Of a DNA stretch of 64,000 nt, positions 44,548 through 55,832 are shown piece after piece. This DNA comes from Homalodisca vitripennis (taxonomy: Eukaryota > Arthropoda > Insecta > Hemiptera > Cicadellidae), in NCBI RefSeq assembly GCF_021130785.1, contig NC_060213.1, positions 101,441,501 through 101,505,500 of the forward strand. The letters are read 5' to 3'. Both the position numbers and the translations under genes were made by a program. The notes under the pieces are model-generated. The model was given only the letters and a program-made list of their open reading frames with translations, did not search any database and had not been told where the DNA came from. Numbering within the stretch: the first letter of the stretch is position 1; every line of letters starts with the position of its first letter.

Positions 44548-47019
44548 TATATTCCATCAATTGTGTGAGGGTAGTTTTTTAATTTGTTTGAATTAACACC
44601 CAAGAGGGATTGATCAGCGAATTTAATTAAACGTATCTCGTAGATTGATTGGTAATTGAATTTTCCGTCAGTACTTACTTTTCAAGTCTTTCCAAACACA
44701 AAATAAACTCTAGTGATTTCTGAGCTAAATATACATTTATTCATAAGCATAACTTATTCTATTCACGATTACAGTCAATTAAGTAGATTTTAGCTGATTA
44801 ATACTCTAAATACTGAGTTAAAAATCTTTGTTATTTAAAATATATTATTGCTTTATTAATAAAGTTTAAGGGATTATATTTAAAAACGTTACTTTTCCTC
44901 TCGGTATTATAACATTCATTAAGTTTTAGAAAAAAACCTACGTTTTCTTAATTAAGACTATTTAAATATTGTGGAGGGGAATTACGTGCTTACCGACAAT
45001 ATGTTTTTAATTTTTGTATTTTTTATAATTGGTATAGAAAAGTAGCTTAATTGGCCAAAAAATATATGCTTAAACTAACCTTTAAAAACTATTCGTTCTT
45101 GAGATCGAGGCTTACTATTAAAAATTCTAGTGAAGAAAAAAATATTTGAAGAAATACAATTGGTTAAAAATGTACGACAAAAACTGATCCATAGCTTATA
45201 AACCAAACTAATTAAAAAAAAAATATATAATTTTAACAGCAATGAAAAATTATATGTACAGTCATTTACACCGGATAGTCTTGAATGATTATGTTTTTAA
45301 GTTAACTTTTACTACATGTTTTTAGTATCGATTAATTAATTATAAATAAATATAATAAATAAGTCACTAAATCTTTTTATAAATTTGGAAGGAATTATCA
45401 AGCCTAAGCTTTGATTTAAAACTCCAAATAAGAATATAGTTATTCTTATAGCATTGCTTAGTATTACCTATACTCAATCCTGAAAATGATAGAGAAAAGA
45501 TTATTGATATGTTTCGTAATCGTAAATTAACAAAGGTAAAATGTTATGGATTCCTTAAACATTGTCAAATTAGTCCATAAAGAAAAACTGTTGTAGAGTT
45601 CAATAAACTTTAATTACGCTTACTGTTTAGATGTTTGTATTAATTTAGGCCTATATAAAAGAACGAGAGAATAGAAAACTCTTCTCATAAATTGTGAAAG
45701 TTTATTTTTGTATAGGAGGAAATATAATATCTATGTTAATAAAACAGCAAGCTTAAGATTCAGCTAATTACATAATATCGTAAAATTGTAACTTTTTTAT
45801 CTAATGTTCGCTGAGTTTTTAGATACTTGAAAATCAGTATTTTCTGAACCTAACAATCTACAGTGCCAATTTGGAACTAAAAGTTTAAGAAATTTACTGT
45901 TCTTTGAGATAGAGAATTCAACACTTACTCCAAAACTTTTAATAATGCAAAGATGTACTAAAAGTTCACAGAACTTTTTTTATATATTGTAAACGCAGTA
46001 TTTTCAGTTATAACATATATTCTTAATTGAGTAAAATAAATATTCTTCTAAATTAAGTTATCCAATTTCATGTTTTTTGTTATGTTTTAAACTTTTTAAT
46101 TTCAACACCATTTACAAAACGTAAATTAATCTTCTGAAAGTCCTGATCTTCTCCAAGTGCAGATTTTCCTTTTTTAAGAAATAAAATGTAAAAAATATAT
46201 ACCAAAAAATATGGGTTTAGAACCATACATTAAAAATAGTATAACAACTAAAATATCTAATCTTTTCTTGAGACACAGGACTTGCTACCTGATGGAAGTC
46301 AATTTTGGTTTTTTTCATATATTAAAAACAACAAAATATTCACATATTCCCTCTTTATTATAAATAATACAGAGAGACTAATACATGCAGATAAAAACAG
46401 AGTAGCGGATGTGTAAAACGTAAATAATTTCAGCATGAGTTTTTTTAATTGAAATTTACAATTAGGTGTGCAAAATATGTAATAAAACTATGAACCGAAA
46501 TAACTGCTACCAGAGACTTGTTTTAATGTTCTTAGCTGTAACTATTTTACAGCTGGTACAATTTATTACAAACACCTTCTATCCGATGTCCGCAAGGCCA
46601 CCTATCTACGTGCACTGCACACTGTATAGGCGCGTAGCCCTTTTGTGAAAATATTTTTGTGAAAAAGTTTGCTAATCGTTTGATCCAAAATTAATAAAAT
46701 TTTTCCTTTCACCAATACAAACTTATTTATAAAGTTTGAAGTATCTAGGCTATTCATATAAAGAATCATTGCACAAATAGATAGACGAACAGACTACACG
46801 GTTTTAGGAAGGACTTTTGTCTATAATAATCTGCAGCGAGAGATGTACTGAAACACATCACGTATATACGGGTGCAATAGCCGCTGAACTGTTGGGTTTA
46901 GAAATTTATCAATTATAATGATTGATAACACATAACGTTTCTCTAAAACTATACCTTTAGAGTATAACCTAAAAGTTGTAACCTTTTTCTAAGTAATCGT
47001 TTTAATACTAGGTTTATCG
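44548..47019. other. AT-rich non-coding stretch
   Basis: No gene, repeat or regulatory site that can be supported. The 60-codon frame at 46466-46648 shows no motif. Confidence 0.5.
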
Positions 47020-47465
47020 CCATGTTCGTCATATATTTACCAACGAATAAAGGTGGGTTGAAAATACTTGTAATTTATTCAATTTTAAAGAGAATGACCT
47101 CACAAGAAACTAAACAAAACAAGGATAACAAGGTTGTTTTTAAAGATGGGTAGAATATAGATTTTGAGCAAATGTTTTTGATAGATTGAGTCTACAACGC
47201 TAACATATTTCATCATATCAGTAATGTCACTGTTATGTTATCCTCGCCTATGTATTTAGGTTTAAGTGTCTAAATAATCATAGATTACTAGTAATAAACG
47301 GATTCTTATTCATATTGGATGTAACCAACTCTGTGATGAAGTTTAACAGAAGAAGAGTTTCCTATTTCAGTATATAAATGATCATGCAAAGAACTCAAAA
47401 TAACCATAAAATTTAAAGTACAAGGTCATAACTTTGCCATAAAGAAAGGTAACAAGTTTATAAAA

Positions 47466-47607
47466 TGACATGACGTCATAAAACTTTATTACGTCATAAG
47501 AACTATGACGTCATTATTTAACGTCAATTAGCCGCTGATGGTGGAGAGGACTGAAGGCTCTCTTGCTAATGGATGTACTGAGGCTCTTGGTATAAGTTTA
47601 TCTGCCA
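47466..47607 (+). promoter_or_regulatory. CRE-like cluster and 90-bp conserved block, unit A
   Basis: TGACGTCA at 47471-47478 and 47506-47513, TTACGTCA near 47490 and AACGTCA at about 47520 lie within 56 bases. TGACGTCA is the palindromic cAMP-response element bound by CREB/ATF bZIP proteins. The 90 bases that follow (47518-47607, starting TTAACGTCAATTAGCCGC) differ from unit B at only 5 positions with no indel, whereas flanks differ heavily. This suggests a selected regulatory element, about 5.4 kb before the peptide ORF on the same strand. Confidence 0.55.
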
Positions 47608-47805
47608 AATTGGAGGTGAGTTGTGTAAGACATTGATGTGACACCATGTGGGCGTGATATGTAAACATTGTTGCCTGTCTGCTGGTTTGTTAATGTATAC
47701 TAAATTGAATGTTAACATTTTATATGGATGAATAAGGAAATCTAAGTTGAAAAAACGCTTACGGAATGTAATATAAAAAACATTAAATGCAAGACTCAAT
47801 ATCAA

Positions 47806-48949
47806 ACTCGTTTATAAAAAAAAATAGTAACTTGAAAACCATTTATTTAATTATTTATAAAAATGTCACTGTTACTTTTTTAACTTTAAAGTACAACACT
47901 TTTTATTACTTTTTTAGTAAAGATAAAAAAAATACCAATCACATAATTAACATAATGTTAGTACTAGTAAAAACCCTTCAACAAGCCATTAAAAACATCG
48001 GTAATCAAATTTAATAGAAACCCGTTTGGAATAATTCATAAAATGAGTGACATCTTGAATACGTATGATAAGTTACCATTAGTCCCCACAAATATAATAT
48101 GGTTTATAAGAATAACAGGATAACAGGTTTCTAAATACAATATAGCTCTATAATAGCTGCCGCACTTATGTAAAGTGATATAAACAGGTTAAAATTCTAA
48201 ATTACATACAAAATTAATCTAATTATATAATTTAACTAAGTGATTATGGTGGTATATAGCCCAAACAATTCAATAGCGAAGACAAATTACTCCCTTTGAT
48301 GTTACATCAGGCTACGCTACTTGACAGAATAAACGTGATGACCCTAATACGCATCTTAGTAGGAATATTTTATTACTCATTCACAAGGAGATAGAGTTAT
48401 CTGGTACTATAAACCAACATAAAACTAGCCCAATTGCTCTTTTAATTTCCAACTGCAAAAAAAGTTCCATGCCAACTACAACATGCTACAGGAAAAATAC
48501 AAACATTTAATTTTGAGCACTCCACAAAATAATAATTAACAAGTATTTTTGCTAGTATAGTATTATTTAAATTACTAATTTACAATAAAATAATAAATTC
48601 GATATCCAAGCATAAAAACTAATGTTATAGCCTTATGGCATGTAAGTTACACAAATTTCACAGCCACTTGCTAAGATCGAGTATTTAACTATCGACTATA
48701 GCCTATATGTATATATAATAATCAAAATGTTTAGAAAATTTTCTTCAGACCCACCCGGTGGAGAGTTAAGTATATGCATACATATTTATATTTATATACT
48801 TATATATGTATATAAATGTGTGTGTGTGTGTGTGTGTATTTCAAATGTAAGCTTTCACCACCTAGCTTTCTATATCGTTGCGGATTTCTTGGTAGCCCTA
48901 ATATCAATACTGAAGAATTTATAAACCAATGATGCTTAAAACTACTCGA
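47806..48949. other. AT-rich spacer of unit A
   Basis: No gene supported; the frame at 47787-48014 is Lys/Asn/Ile-rich noise. Contains a (TG)n run at about 48818-48837. Confidence 0.5.
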
Positions 48950-49115
48950 CGTTGCTTATATATAACAAGGCTTTATATAGAATTCAAATCTATAGATCAG
49001 TTTGTTTCTCGAGATATCGATGGTTGACAGATAGATAGATGGTCATACATAATTGAAATATTTGTAGATATATGTTGAAATATACTGTGATATATGTTCC
49101 GCTATCGCTCAGCAT
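48950..49115 (-). repeat. Interspersed repeat family, inverse copy in unit A
   Basis: CTATAGATCAGTTTGTTTCT, CTCGAGATATCGATGG, a GACAGATAGATAG run and CGCTATCGCTCAGCATA correspond to the reverse of the family consensus. The matching copy in unit B is at 57535-57720, so insertion predates the duplication. Confidence 0.55.
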
Positions 49116-49332
49116 ATAAATATCTCGTAAACATATAACTTCAGTGTGTTACATACATATTTTGTACGTTAGTTATTACTCTTTATTGTTTCTACTACTA
49201 CACTTGTAGATAACACATAATTTCTAATTGAAATACAAAATAGTTTTTTATTCCCTTATTTAGAGTTTTATTATAACTATAATGTAAATTTCGGTAGTAC
49301 TTTCGGTACAAATGAGTTATTTAATAAAAGAT

Positions 49333-49455
49333 AGAATTCATTAAAGTTAAGATCAATTTCCAATAAAGAAGTTCGCGGTGACAGCAGCAGTCCCTGCGGG
49401 TCAAACTTTCTGTGAAGTTTCTTTCTTTCCCGCCTTAATGGAGAAATCATACGAG
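49333..49455 (+). other. 123-bp near-invariant core, unit A
   Basis: Identical to 57913-58035 at 121 of 123 positions with no indel, while both flanks quickly fall to poor similarity. Key segments: AGAATTCATTAAAGTTAAG at the start, GTTCGCGGTGACAGCAGC in the middle, CCCGCCTTAATGGAGAAATC at the end. The minus strand is open in both copies (RKFDPQG, then SPRTSLLEIDLNFNEF), but both differences change an amino acid in that frame (Leu/Arg and Leu/Val), so nothing favours coding. About 50 bases further on both copies keep CATACAAG|GTGTA, a possible splice donor (GT at 49509 and 58095). It could be a non-coding first exon, a functional RNA or an enhancer. Confidence 0.6.
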
Positions 49456-49904
49456 AAGAGTAATCCAGTTTATAACTTAATAAAGCTATTGTTTGTCTTT
49501 CATACAAGGTGTACACATTACTTAGTTGGTAAATAAATGTAGATGGGTGAAGTACTACCTATGACTTTTGGAATTCAGGGGAAGTAGTCAATACTTTAGG
49601 TAGAGAATCCAATGCTATCTTCCTAATTCTTTCTAATTTGAAGAGGTATATATCATGCACTACTATAGAATTTAGATGAAACAGTCAATACTTTACGTAG
49701 GAAATTCAATTATATGTTTTTAATTGTAAACTAAATCGGTTAAATTTCCTATTAGCAGGTTTTCTTAAATGTAATCTGACGGAGAAGCTAATGGAGAGGC
49801 CTTTCATAAAATGTCAATAACAATTTGTTTAGTTTTACTCAATAAGTAATAAAATATCGAAGCACTTATTTTTAGAACAATGTGCAATGATACGAGTGTT
49901 TAGT

Positions 49905-49936
49905 CAAAATCGTGCTTTTAACAAAGCACGATTTTG
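49905..49936. repeat. Perfect 14-bp hairpin
   Basis: CAAAATCGTGCTTT, loop TAAC, AAAGCACGATTTTG. The matching place in unit B (AGAATCGTGGTTAG near 58403) lacks the second arm, so the palindrome arose after duplication or decayed in B. Confidence 0.85.
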
Positions 49937-49940
49937 CCTT

Positions 49941-51334
49941 AGCACGGTTCAAAAACATCTTTATATAGTAAGGTATGTTTTTATACATTTTTAACAAACT
50001 ATTAATATATAATAATACGTTCCATTGTATAGCAACAACTGAAACGTTATACGTCTAAGCCTTGTGCATTATAACTAAAACAAAATTGATATATAATAAA
50101 TCTTTTATTTTAATCATATTTAACCCTACTATTGTTCCCCCAACTCGTACATTGGTTATACTTATTTTAATTAAATATCATATTTACACTGTAGTATATT
50201 TCAAAGTAGAAAAACCATAAAACCATACTAAAATCCCGCAGTAGGTATGATTAAAGTAAACTAATCTTAAAAATAGTTGCTTTATGTAATATCTTTCTTT
50301 ACTTTTTAAAGTTTCAAAACATACATGAAATTCGGCTTTTGCTTCAACTCTAACGTGCAGAGAATGAAATGTGTACGTAATCCTGACTTTAATAAATTAT
50401 TTCAAATCTTATATACGGGTATATGCGCATGTTTGTTTTTTATTTTTTTTTTTGGTAATGTTTGATAGTCGTTATCGAACCTGAAAATAATAATTCTAAA
50501 TTCTGGCTTCTGGTTATACTAAATACAAACCCTTGCTAGTTTCGTTTACTCCTATTAATTCAAAAGCTTTTAGTCAATAAATGAAATTAACAACTCATAA
50601 GATCGCAATTTATATTACTTTATTTTTAAATCGATGATGGGAATTAGAAAAACATAACCGGGCATTTATTATAATTATACGTTGTAAAATAGAAAAATAC
50701 GTTTAGAGGATCAAAATACATCATTTTCTTTAGATGAAAAAAATACAACTAAAAATAAATAAGGTTAAGCAGGGTAAAAGCTAGTCATGGAGAGATCGAC
50801 AAAGTTTCTCTCCCTACTCACTAGTCTACGAGTACTTAGAAATAAAAAGTTAACAATTGAGGATACTAGAGGGTTCATTTGATATTACAAATCGTAAGGT
50901 ATCAAGGGAATTTCCTGTATAAAAATTTGTTATTTGTATTATGCAGTTACATCGCATGAAGTTTTACACTAAACAGGATGCATACAGTTTCAGATGGAAG
51001 CAGTTTATGATTCTACACAGCATTATTGGTGATTGTGAGAAAGAGTTTTACATGAGGTGGCTTAAAACCGATTGCTAGAATTATCCATTATAATATATAC
51101 ATAGAAAAGGTTGGAATTCGAATTTATTAAAGGTGCTCTGAAAACAACTTAAACTTATTTTTTTATTATTTACCGATATTACAATAATTTCACTAGTATG
51201 ACATATGAATTGATATTCAACGTAAATAAAAGTGACGGTCTATTATTTATGAGCAACATCGAGTTGTTACTTAACCGTTATTGACAGTTGCGAAATTTAC
51301 AACTGCATGTACTCAACAGTCCTAGGGTCACAGT
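49941..51334. other. Spacer of unit A
   Basis: No gene. It contains the shared block GTACGTAATCCTGACTTTAA and TTTGATAGTCGTTATC (50378-50476), found in unit B at 58590-58730. Confidence 0.5.
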
Positions 51335-51780
51335 AGTAATCTAATTAACAATGGACGGAACAACGAGATAACGAGAGTTGTAAAGGAAACAAAGGACGGG
51401 ACCCCAGGGTCTAATTGTGACATGCTGAAGTACAGAAGGTTTATTACGTTTGACCCGGAGTATGACCACCCTCTCCCTAGCTGTCTACGAGTATTATAGG
51501 GCTACATTGAGGATCTCTTGACCTCTCGTTGTATTTGTTACTCGGTTACTCAGGTCGTGAATAACTAGCTACGGGCCAGTCACGGGTATTCCTATTGTCG
51601 GAACCTATTTGTTTTGTTTAGAAAATGATTCTTTACAAGCCAGAGAATTTTTAATTTACCATACTAAATTTGTTTAAAGAACACCATACCTAATTATCAT
51701 GGTCTTATTGGGGATTCAACCTGTGATCTGACAGAAAGGTGCAGCCTTACCCCTAAACAACGGTGAAGTCATTTTTTGCA
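51335..51780 (+). repeat. Conserved island iv, unit A
   Basis: Shares with 59425-59900 a long collinear match: GGAACAACGAGA.AACGAG, GGGTCTAATTGTGACATG, CACTCCCCC/CCCTCTCCC, TTATAGGG, CTCAGGTC and GCAGCCTTAC.CCTA.. with CAACGGT. It is richer in GC than its surroundings. The reverse complement of its first part resembles the islands at 22.3 and 31.8 kb. No ORF is common to all copies, although NGRNNEITRVVKET here and NGGNNETTRVVEET at 59.44 kb align in one frame. Confidence 0.65.
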
Positions 51781-52883
51781 GGTTTTGCTATCTCAGACCT
51801 ATAGTGTTAGGTTAGTGTTTCTTAATTAAAATAAAAAGAGTTTTATGTTTAGCGATATACAAGTATACACTAAGTTTAATAGTTTTCATTTATTATTTAC
51901 TGGTGCACCAATTAATTGATTTAATTTGTAAATTCGACCACAATTTGCATTTATGGATAGAATAATTTGTTTTATTGTAATACTGGGTCGGATTTAAATA
52001 TATTCTGAACAGGCGGACATAGTGAGCTAGATGAAGCCAAATTAATTACGCCGGCGGTCAACAATATGTTTCCAAATATACGATCTGAATTGCCCTGAAA
52101 CTATTATTTCATTTGCCTCAGTCATTATTGAGTTCGATACTGTATAGTATTAAATAATTAACCCATTGCATAACAGTCTTACTAACTAAATTGCTACATG
52201 TTAGTTTTAAGGCTTTATTTCATATTCTGTTTAATATTTCATATATAGTAATCATAAAATTTTAATTAAATGTAATCATATTACATACGAAACGCATTTT
52301 AATTCAACATTACAAGTAATATATAGACCAGTAAATTGTAATATAGGCTATGTGTGGAATAATCAAAATATCTAATATTTTAATATAAGATTAGCAATTA
52401 TTTGTATAACGTAACTTCGCAAAGCATTCAGCAAGTTTCGTTCATTTCATTTTCACAACTGCATCTTTTATGTAATTATGTAAGAAAGTCAACTATGAGT
52501 AGAGTGAATAATACATTTTAGCCGTTGTTGGTATTAAATATTAAATACATTTTAACCTCACACTAATATTTTTTAAAAATCAGTACTTCATATTGTATTT
52601 ACTTATTACAGTTTCTAATCAATATAAGTTGAGTAATCGTATATATACATTTAACTTGTTATTTATTTGTTGTGTTGATTAAACCATTTTTAATAAATTT
52701 GTTTTTTTTCATCGGTGGTTTATACCAGCGTTTTAAACCTATTCAGTGCATTTTTACACAATTTATAATAAATGGAGTATGTATTATATTATAGCTAACA
52801 AATAAAAAATAAGTAAAACAAAATAATGAAAGACGCTAAGTAAGTGCTAAACCGAAGTGAACGGCAATGAACAGAGTTTCCAG

Positions 52884-52901
52884 ATGAAAGAAGAGCCATA
52901 A
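52884..52901 (+). promoter_or_regulatory. Upstream ORF overlapping the start of the peptide ORF, unit A
   Basis: ATGAAAGAAGAGCCATAA (MKEEP-stop). Its stop shares the A of the next ATG (TAATG). Copy C has MKEEQ-stop with the same overlap; unit B has MKE-stop a few codons earlier. Such overlaps can control or couple re-initiation. Confidence 0.4.
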
Positions 52902-53056
52902 TGACCAGCAGAATCCGTTTAATGTCGTTCTCGCTGTTTGCGACTCTAAGGGTATCACTTATTTCTCTCGCATTTGTACAAACCTTCACATTTTCATTAA
53001 GTGTGCCGTTTGGATGCGGTACACTTAAGACAAAAATTAAGCTGACTTCTAATTAA
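52901..53056 (+). CDS. Candidate small secreted peptide (or first coding exon), unit A, 51 aa
   Basis: Begins MTSRIRLMSFSLFATLRVSL and continues as a hydrophobic stretch to about residue 34, then SVPFGCGTLKTKIKLTSN-stop. The first ten codons are identical at DNA level to unit B at 61351, and 27 codons align without gaps to both other copies. Silent and conservative changes dominate (CTA/TTA, GTA/GTG, ACC/ACG, ATT/CTC). Unit A has six extra codons before the shared C-x-[TA]-L-K motif. One basic N-terminal segment and a hydrophobic core suggest a signal peptide or anchor. The preceding GTTTCCAG could be a splice acceptor. No known family is recognised. The opposite strand is also open here (52795-52989) and contains NDIKRILLVI, equally conserved in sequence, but copy C has a stop there; I therefore prefer the plus strand, with moderate doubt. 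Confidence 0.42.
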   Translation: MTSRIRLMSFSLFATLRVSLISLAFVQTFTFSLSVPFGCGTLKTKIKLTSN

Positions 53057-53169
53057 CAGCATAAATTATATTTACAATTCACTTATTGTTATTTTTAATA
53101 GTTGTCTTTTCAATTAGTACACTAATGCAAATATTGAATAATAAAATTTTATTGGGTATGTAATTGATT

Positions 53170-53410
53170 AAATTCGCTGAGAGCTATCGCTGGTTATACT
53201 CGAGGGACTGGAACAATTTCATTGATGTCTATTTTCCAGCCTACCTATCTGTCTGACCACGCATTATCTTGAGAACGAAATAACCAACAGATTAAAAGAT
53301 TTTAAGCACGTCAAGTCGAGTGCGATAATGGATATACATGTCATGCAATGGAATTTGGCTGAGAGTTAGCGAACATCTTCAAATTAGTCTTAGAGGAACC
53401 TACGATGGCA
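53170..53410 (+). repeat. Interspersed repeat family, best-preserved copy (unit A)
   Basis: CGCTGAGAGCTATCGCTGG, CTATCTGTCTGACCACG, TTATCTTGAGAACGAAATAA, TTTTAAGCACG.., CATGTCATGCAATGG and AATTTGGCTGAGAGTTAGCG in order; 3' end ATGGCAATGTCTGACGCTAT. Confidence 0.75.
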
Positions 53411-53744
53411 ATGTCTGACGCTATCACTACGATTTTTTAGACACGATCGAAAAGCATGGTGGAGCAACATATTTGTCTACACAACTTAGTTATGTTACTA
53501 GTTTGTTGGTGTAGTTAGATACAACTGAACATTTACGTATGAGTAAATCCTGTTTACCTTAGTCAAGTAATATGCAGAAAACTCTGTTAATCTATTGTGC
53601 TTTAAGATCATATCTAAAAAATCATAGGTTACTCAACTGTGCACCTGATGAGGACAATGAGATCTCTTTACTTATATTAAATTATATTTTCTATTACGTG
53701 TGTCCCTTACGTTGAAGCTATGCAAAAAACATTCGTGTTGATCT

Positions 53745-54205
53745 TATATTCACAGAATTTTTTGGGACCTCTTCATGAGGTCATAATTCCAGATACTAAG
53801 AGTTGTCTGTGACAGCGTAAGAATTTGGACGCTGCACTGAGAGAAAGGTGAACTGGAACAAGCTAAATATTTACATAGTTTGAAAACTTGCCACCATTTT
53901 TACGTTATGTATAGAAAGCTCGGGTACTCCGATGTGGTATGGTATTATGTCTAGTATATCTTAGATCAATTAATTGTTCATAAAAAGCGACAATCTGAAT
54001 TATTCCTCACCTACACTATGATTACACTATGTTTTTTGTATAGTTTTCTCTGATGTTGAATGCGATGCAGAGTTCATTTTCAGCTAGTTAGTCGTGGAAT
54101 TATTCGGACCTCTTCAGACGAACATGACTCCAGATTACAGGATTCAAGTCTGTGACAGCGTCAGATTTCAGACAACTCTCGTAGTCAACATTCACTAAGC
54201 ATTTT
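53745..54205 (+). repeat. Local duplication of ~100 bp
   Basis: GGGACCTCTTCATGAGGTCAT..CCAGAT near 53763 and CGGACCTCTTCAGACGAACAT..CCAGAT near 54105 begin two segments that both continue to CTGTGACAGCGT.AGA.TT; about 340 bases apart. Confidence 0.6.
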
Positions 54206-54509
54206 TGTCCATTATTGAGTTTATTGAAATAAAAGTTCGGTCTCTTGGTTGAATCCGTTTGACAGGATCCATAAGGATAAATAAATAATTTTAAAAATCC
54301 TTTGAAGTCAATTTAGTTTTAAATTGATCAGATGAATTTTCTCTTATCTCGTATATAAAACATATGGTAGTGTTGTATAAATATTTCCCACATGCGCCTG
54401 TGTAAGAGCATGCTTGTTTTTATTATATCTGTGAAATAGGGTTGTAGATATGATCCTACTTATTCCCCGGATTACAAATGTCAAACCACACTTAGTGCAA
54501 CTTACTACA

Positions 54510-54660
54510 GTGGAAAGAGTAAGACCCGTGACCTACAAAGTACAAGCAGCACGTAGTGTACATATGTTGGAGAACGTGCCGTAATAAGTGATCAATACAT
54601 TGATGTGAAGCTTTTTTAACCTAACTTGAAATAACTTATTTATTGGATGGGATTTGCCCA
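54510..54660 (-). repeat. Conserved island, inverse partner of 24750-24880
   Basis: The minus strand reads LITYYGTFSNICTL where the 24.8-kb copy on the plus strand reads LITYNGTFSNTCTL. It lies between the two tandem units and supports the view that the 22-32 kb region is an inverted, older copy of the 51-60 kb region. Confidence 0.6.
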
Positions 54661-55599
54661 AGTATGGAAGGTATAGTGTATGGTTTGTTTCGTTATGAAG
54701 AATATTAAACCTGTTTAGAGGCAAGAAGATAAATCAAACAGTGTGACTATTTGAAACCTATTTTTTTAGAAAAAGTGAGGTGTACGAAAAATTGAATGTG
54801 ACACGTGTGTTAGAAAGGTATCGAAATGGTTTATCATTCAAAGTTTAGCTAAATTATAATATTATATTACAAAATTTAGAAATTTACCTAAAACAATTGC
54901 ACGTACAAACATATTCTTCAACGTATATTTAACGTATGTTTAGGACCAAAACATATCTGATATAAATGTGCTTTTTAAAATAATTACTTTAACGATTTGG
55001 ATCAATAATTTTACTAACTAAAGTACGTCTTTGACAATAGTTCTTGGTGGAAGACTAACTACAGCTGACTTCTCACTTATTCTTGTTTTACACCGTTGGA
55101 TGGCTTCTTTTTGGTGCATCAGATTGAGTTTTAATTAATTAATTAATATTAGATTTATCATACTGCTCAACGTATATTTGTCATCGTGGTCATTTGGATG
55201 GTGGGTTGAACATTACTGTAATTTTTCAGGTATAGAGAGAATTTTCTACAACAACCTAATGAAAACAAGTTGTAAAGATAGAAGAATAAAAGTTTTAAGA
55301 AAGCGTTAAAACTGTTTCAGTAGTTTAAGTCTACAATGCTAACAATGGTCTTTATACTATCCATTATTGTGTTACCCAAATGTGTATTTTGGTGGAAGTG
55401 CCTAAATAGTCTTTGATTACTAGTATTAAATGGATATTAATGTATAATGTGAATGATCAACTCTTTTTGATGACGTTTAATAGAAGAAGAGTTTCCAGTT
55501 GAAATATACATCTGATCTTATAAAGAGCTCAAAATAACCATAAAATATAAGGGACAAGCTCATAACTTTGTCATAAAGAAATGTAACAAGTTTATACAA

Positions 55600-55742
55600 C
55601 GACATGACGTCATAAAACTGTATTGCGTCATTATTAATTATGACGTAATCAGTTAACGTCAATTAGCCGCTGATGGTGAATAGGACCGAAGGCTCTCTTG
55701 CTAATGGATGTACTGAGACTCTTGGTATAAGTTTACCTGCCA
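55600..55742 (+). promoter_or_regulatory. CRE-like cluster and 90-bp conserved block, unit B
   Basis: One perfect TGACGTCA at 55605-55612, then TGCGTCA, TGACGTAA and AACGTCA at the places where unit A has CRE sites. The conserved block is 55653-55742 (CTCTCTTGCTAATGGATGTA in the middle is identical to A). Confidence 0.55.
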
Positions 55743-55832
55743 TATTGTTATTGAGTTGTGTAAGGCATTGACGTAACACTGCGTGGGCTTAATAGGTAAA
55801 CATTGTTGTCTGTCAGTTGGTTTGTTAATATA

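Larger units (their letters stand above)
47020..53650 (+). repeat. Segmental duplication unit A (tandem partner of 55170-62290)
   Basis: Unit A and unit B share at least eight blocks in the same order and orientation, offset by about 8.1-8.6 kb. A/B positions: 47.04/55.19 kb; CRE cluster 47.47/55.60; a repeat-family copy in inverse 48.96/57.54; 123-bp core 49.33/57.91; TTTGATAGTCGTTATC 50.46/58.71; island iv 51.34/59.43; GGTCAACAATATG 52.06/60.59; peptide ORF 52.90/61.35; repeat-family copy 53.17/61.64. Spacers between blocks have diverged strongly, with indels, so the duplication is old. Confidence 0.85.

Noticed and set aside
47566..47640. Splice donor GGAG|GTGAGT in unit A near 47617
   Set aside because: Good consensus, but unit B has TTATTGAGT at the same place, so it is not conserved.
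52795..52989. Minus-strand ORF over the peptide island (contains NDIKRILLVI)
   Set aside because: The sequence is conserved in units A and B but the equivalent frame in the 27.7-kb copy has a stop (TCATCTTGA), whereas the opposite frame is open in all three. Not excluded, only less likely.
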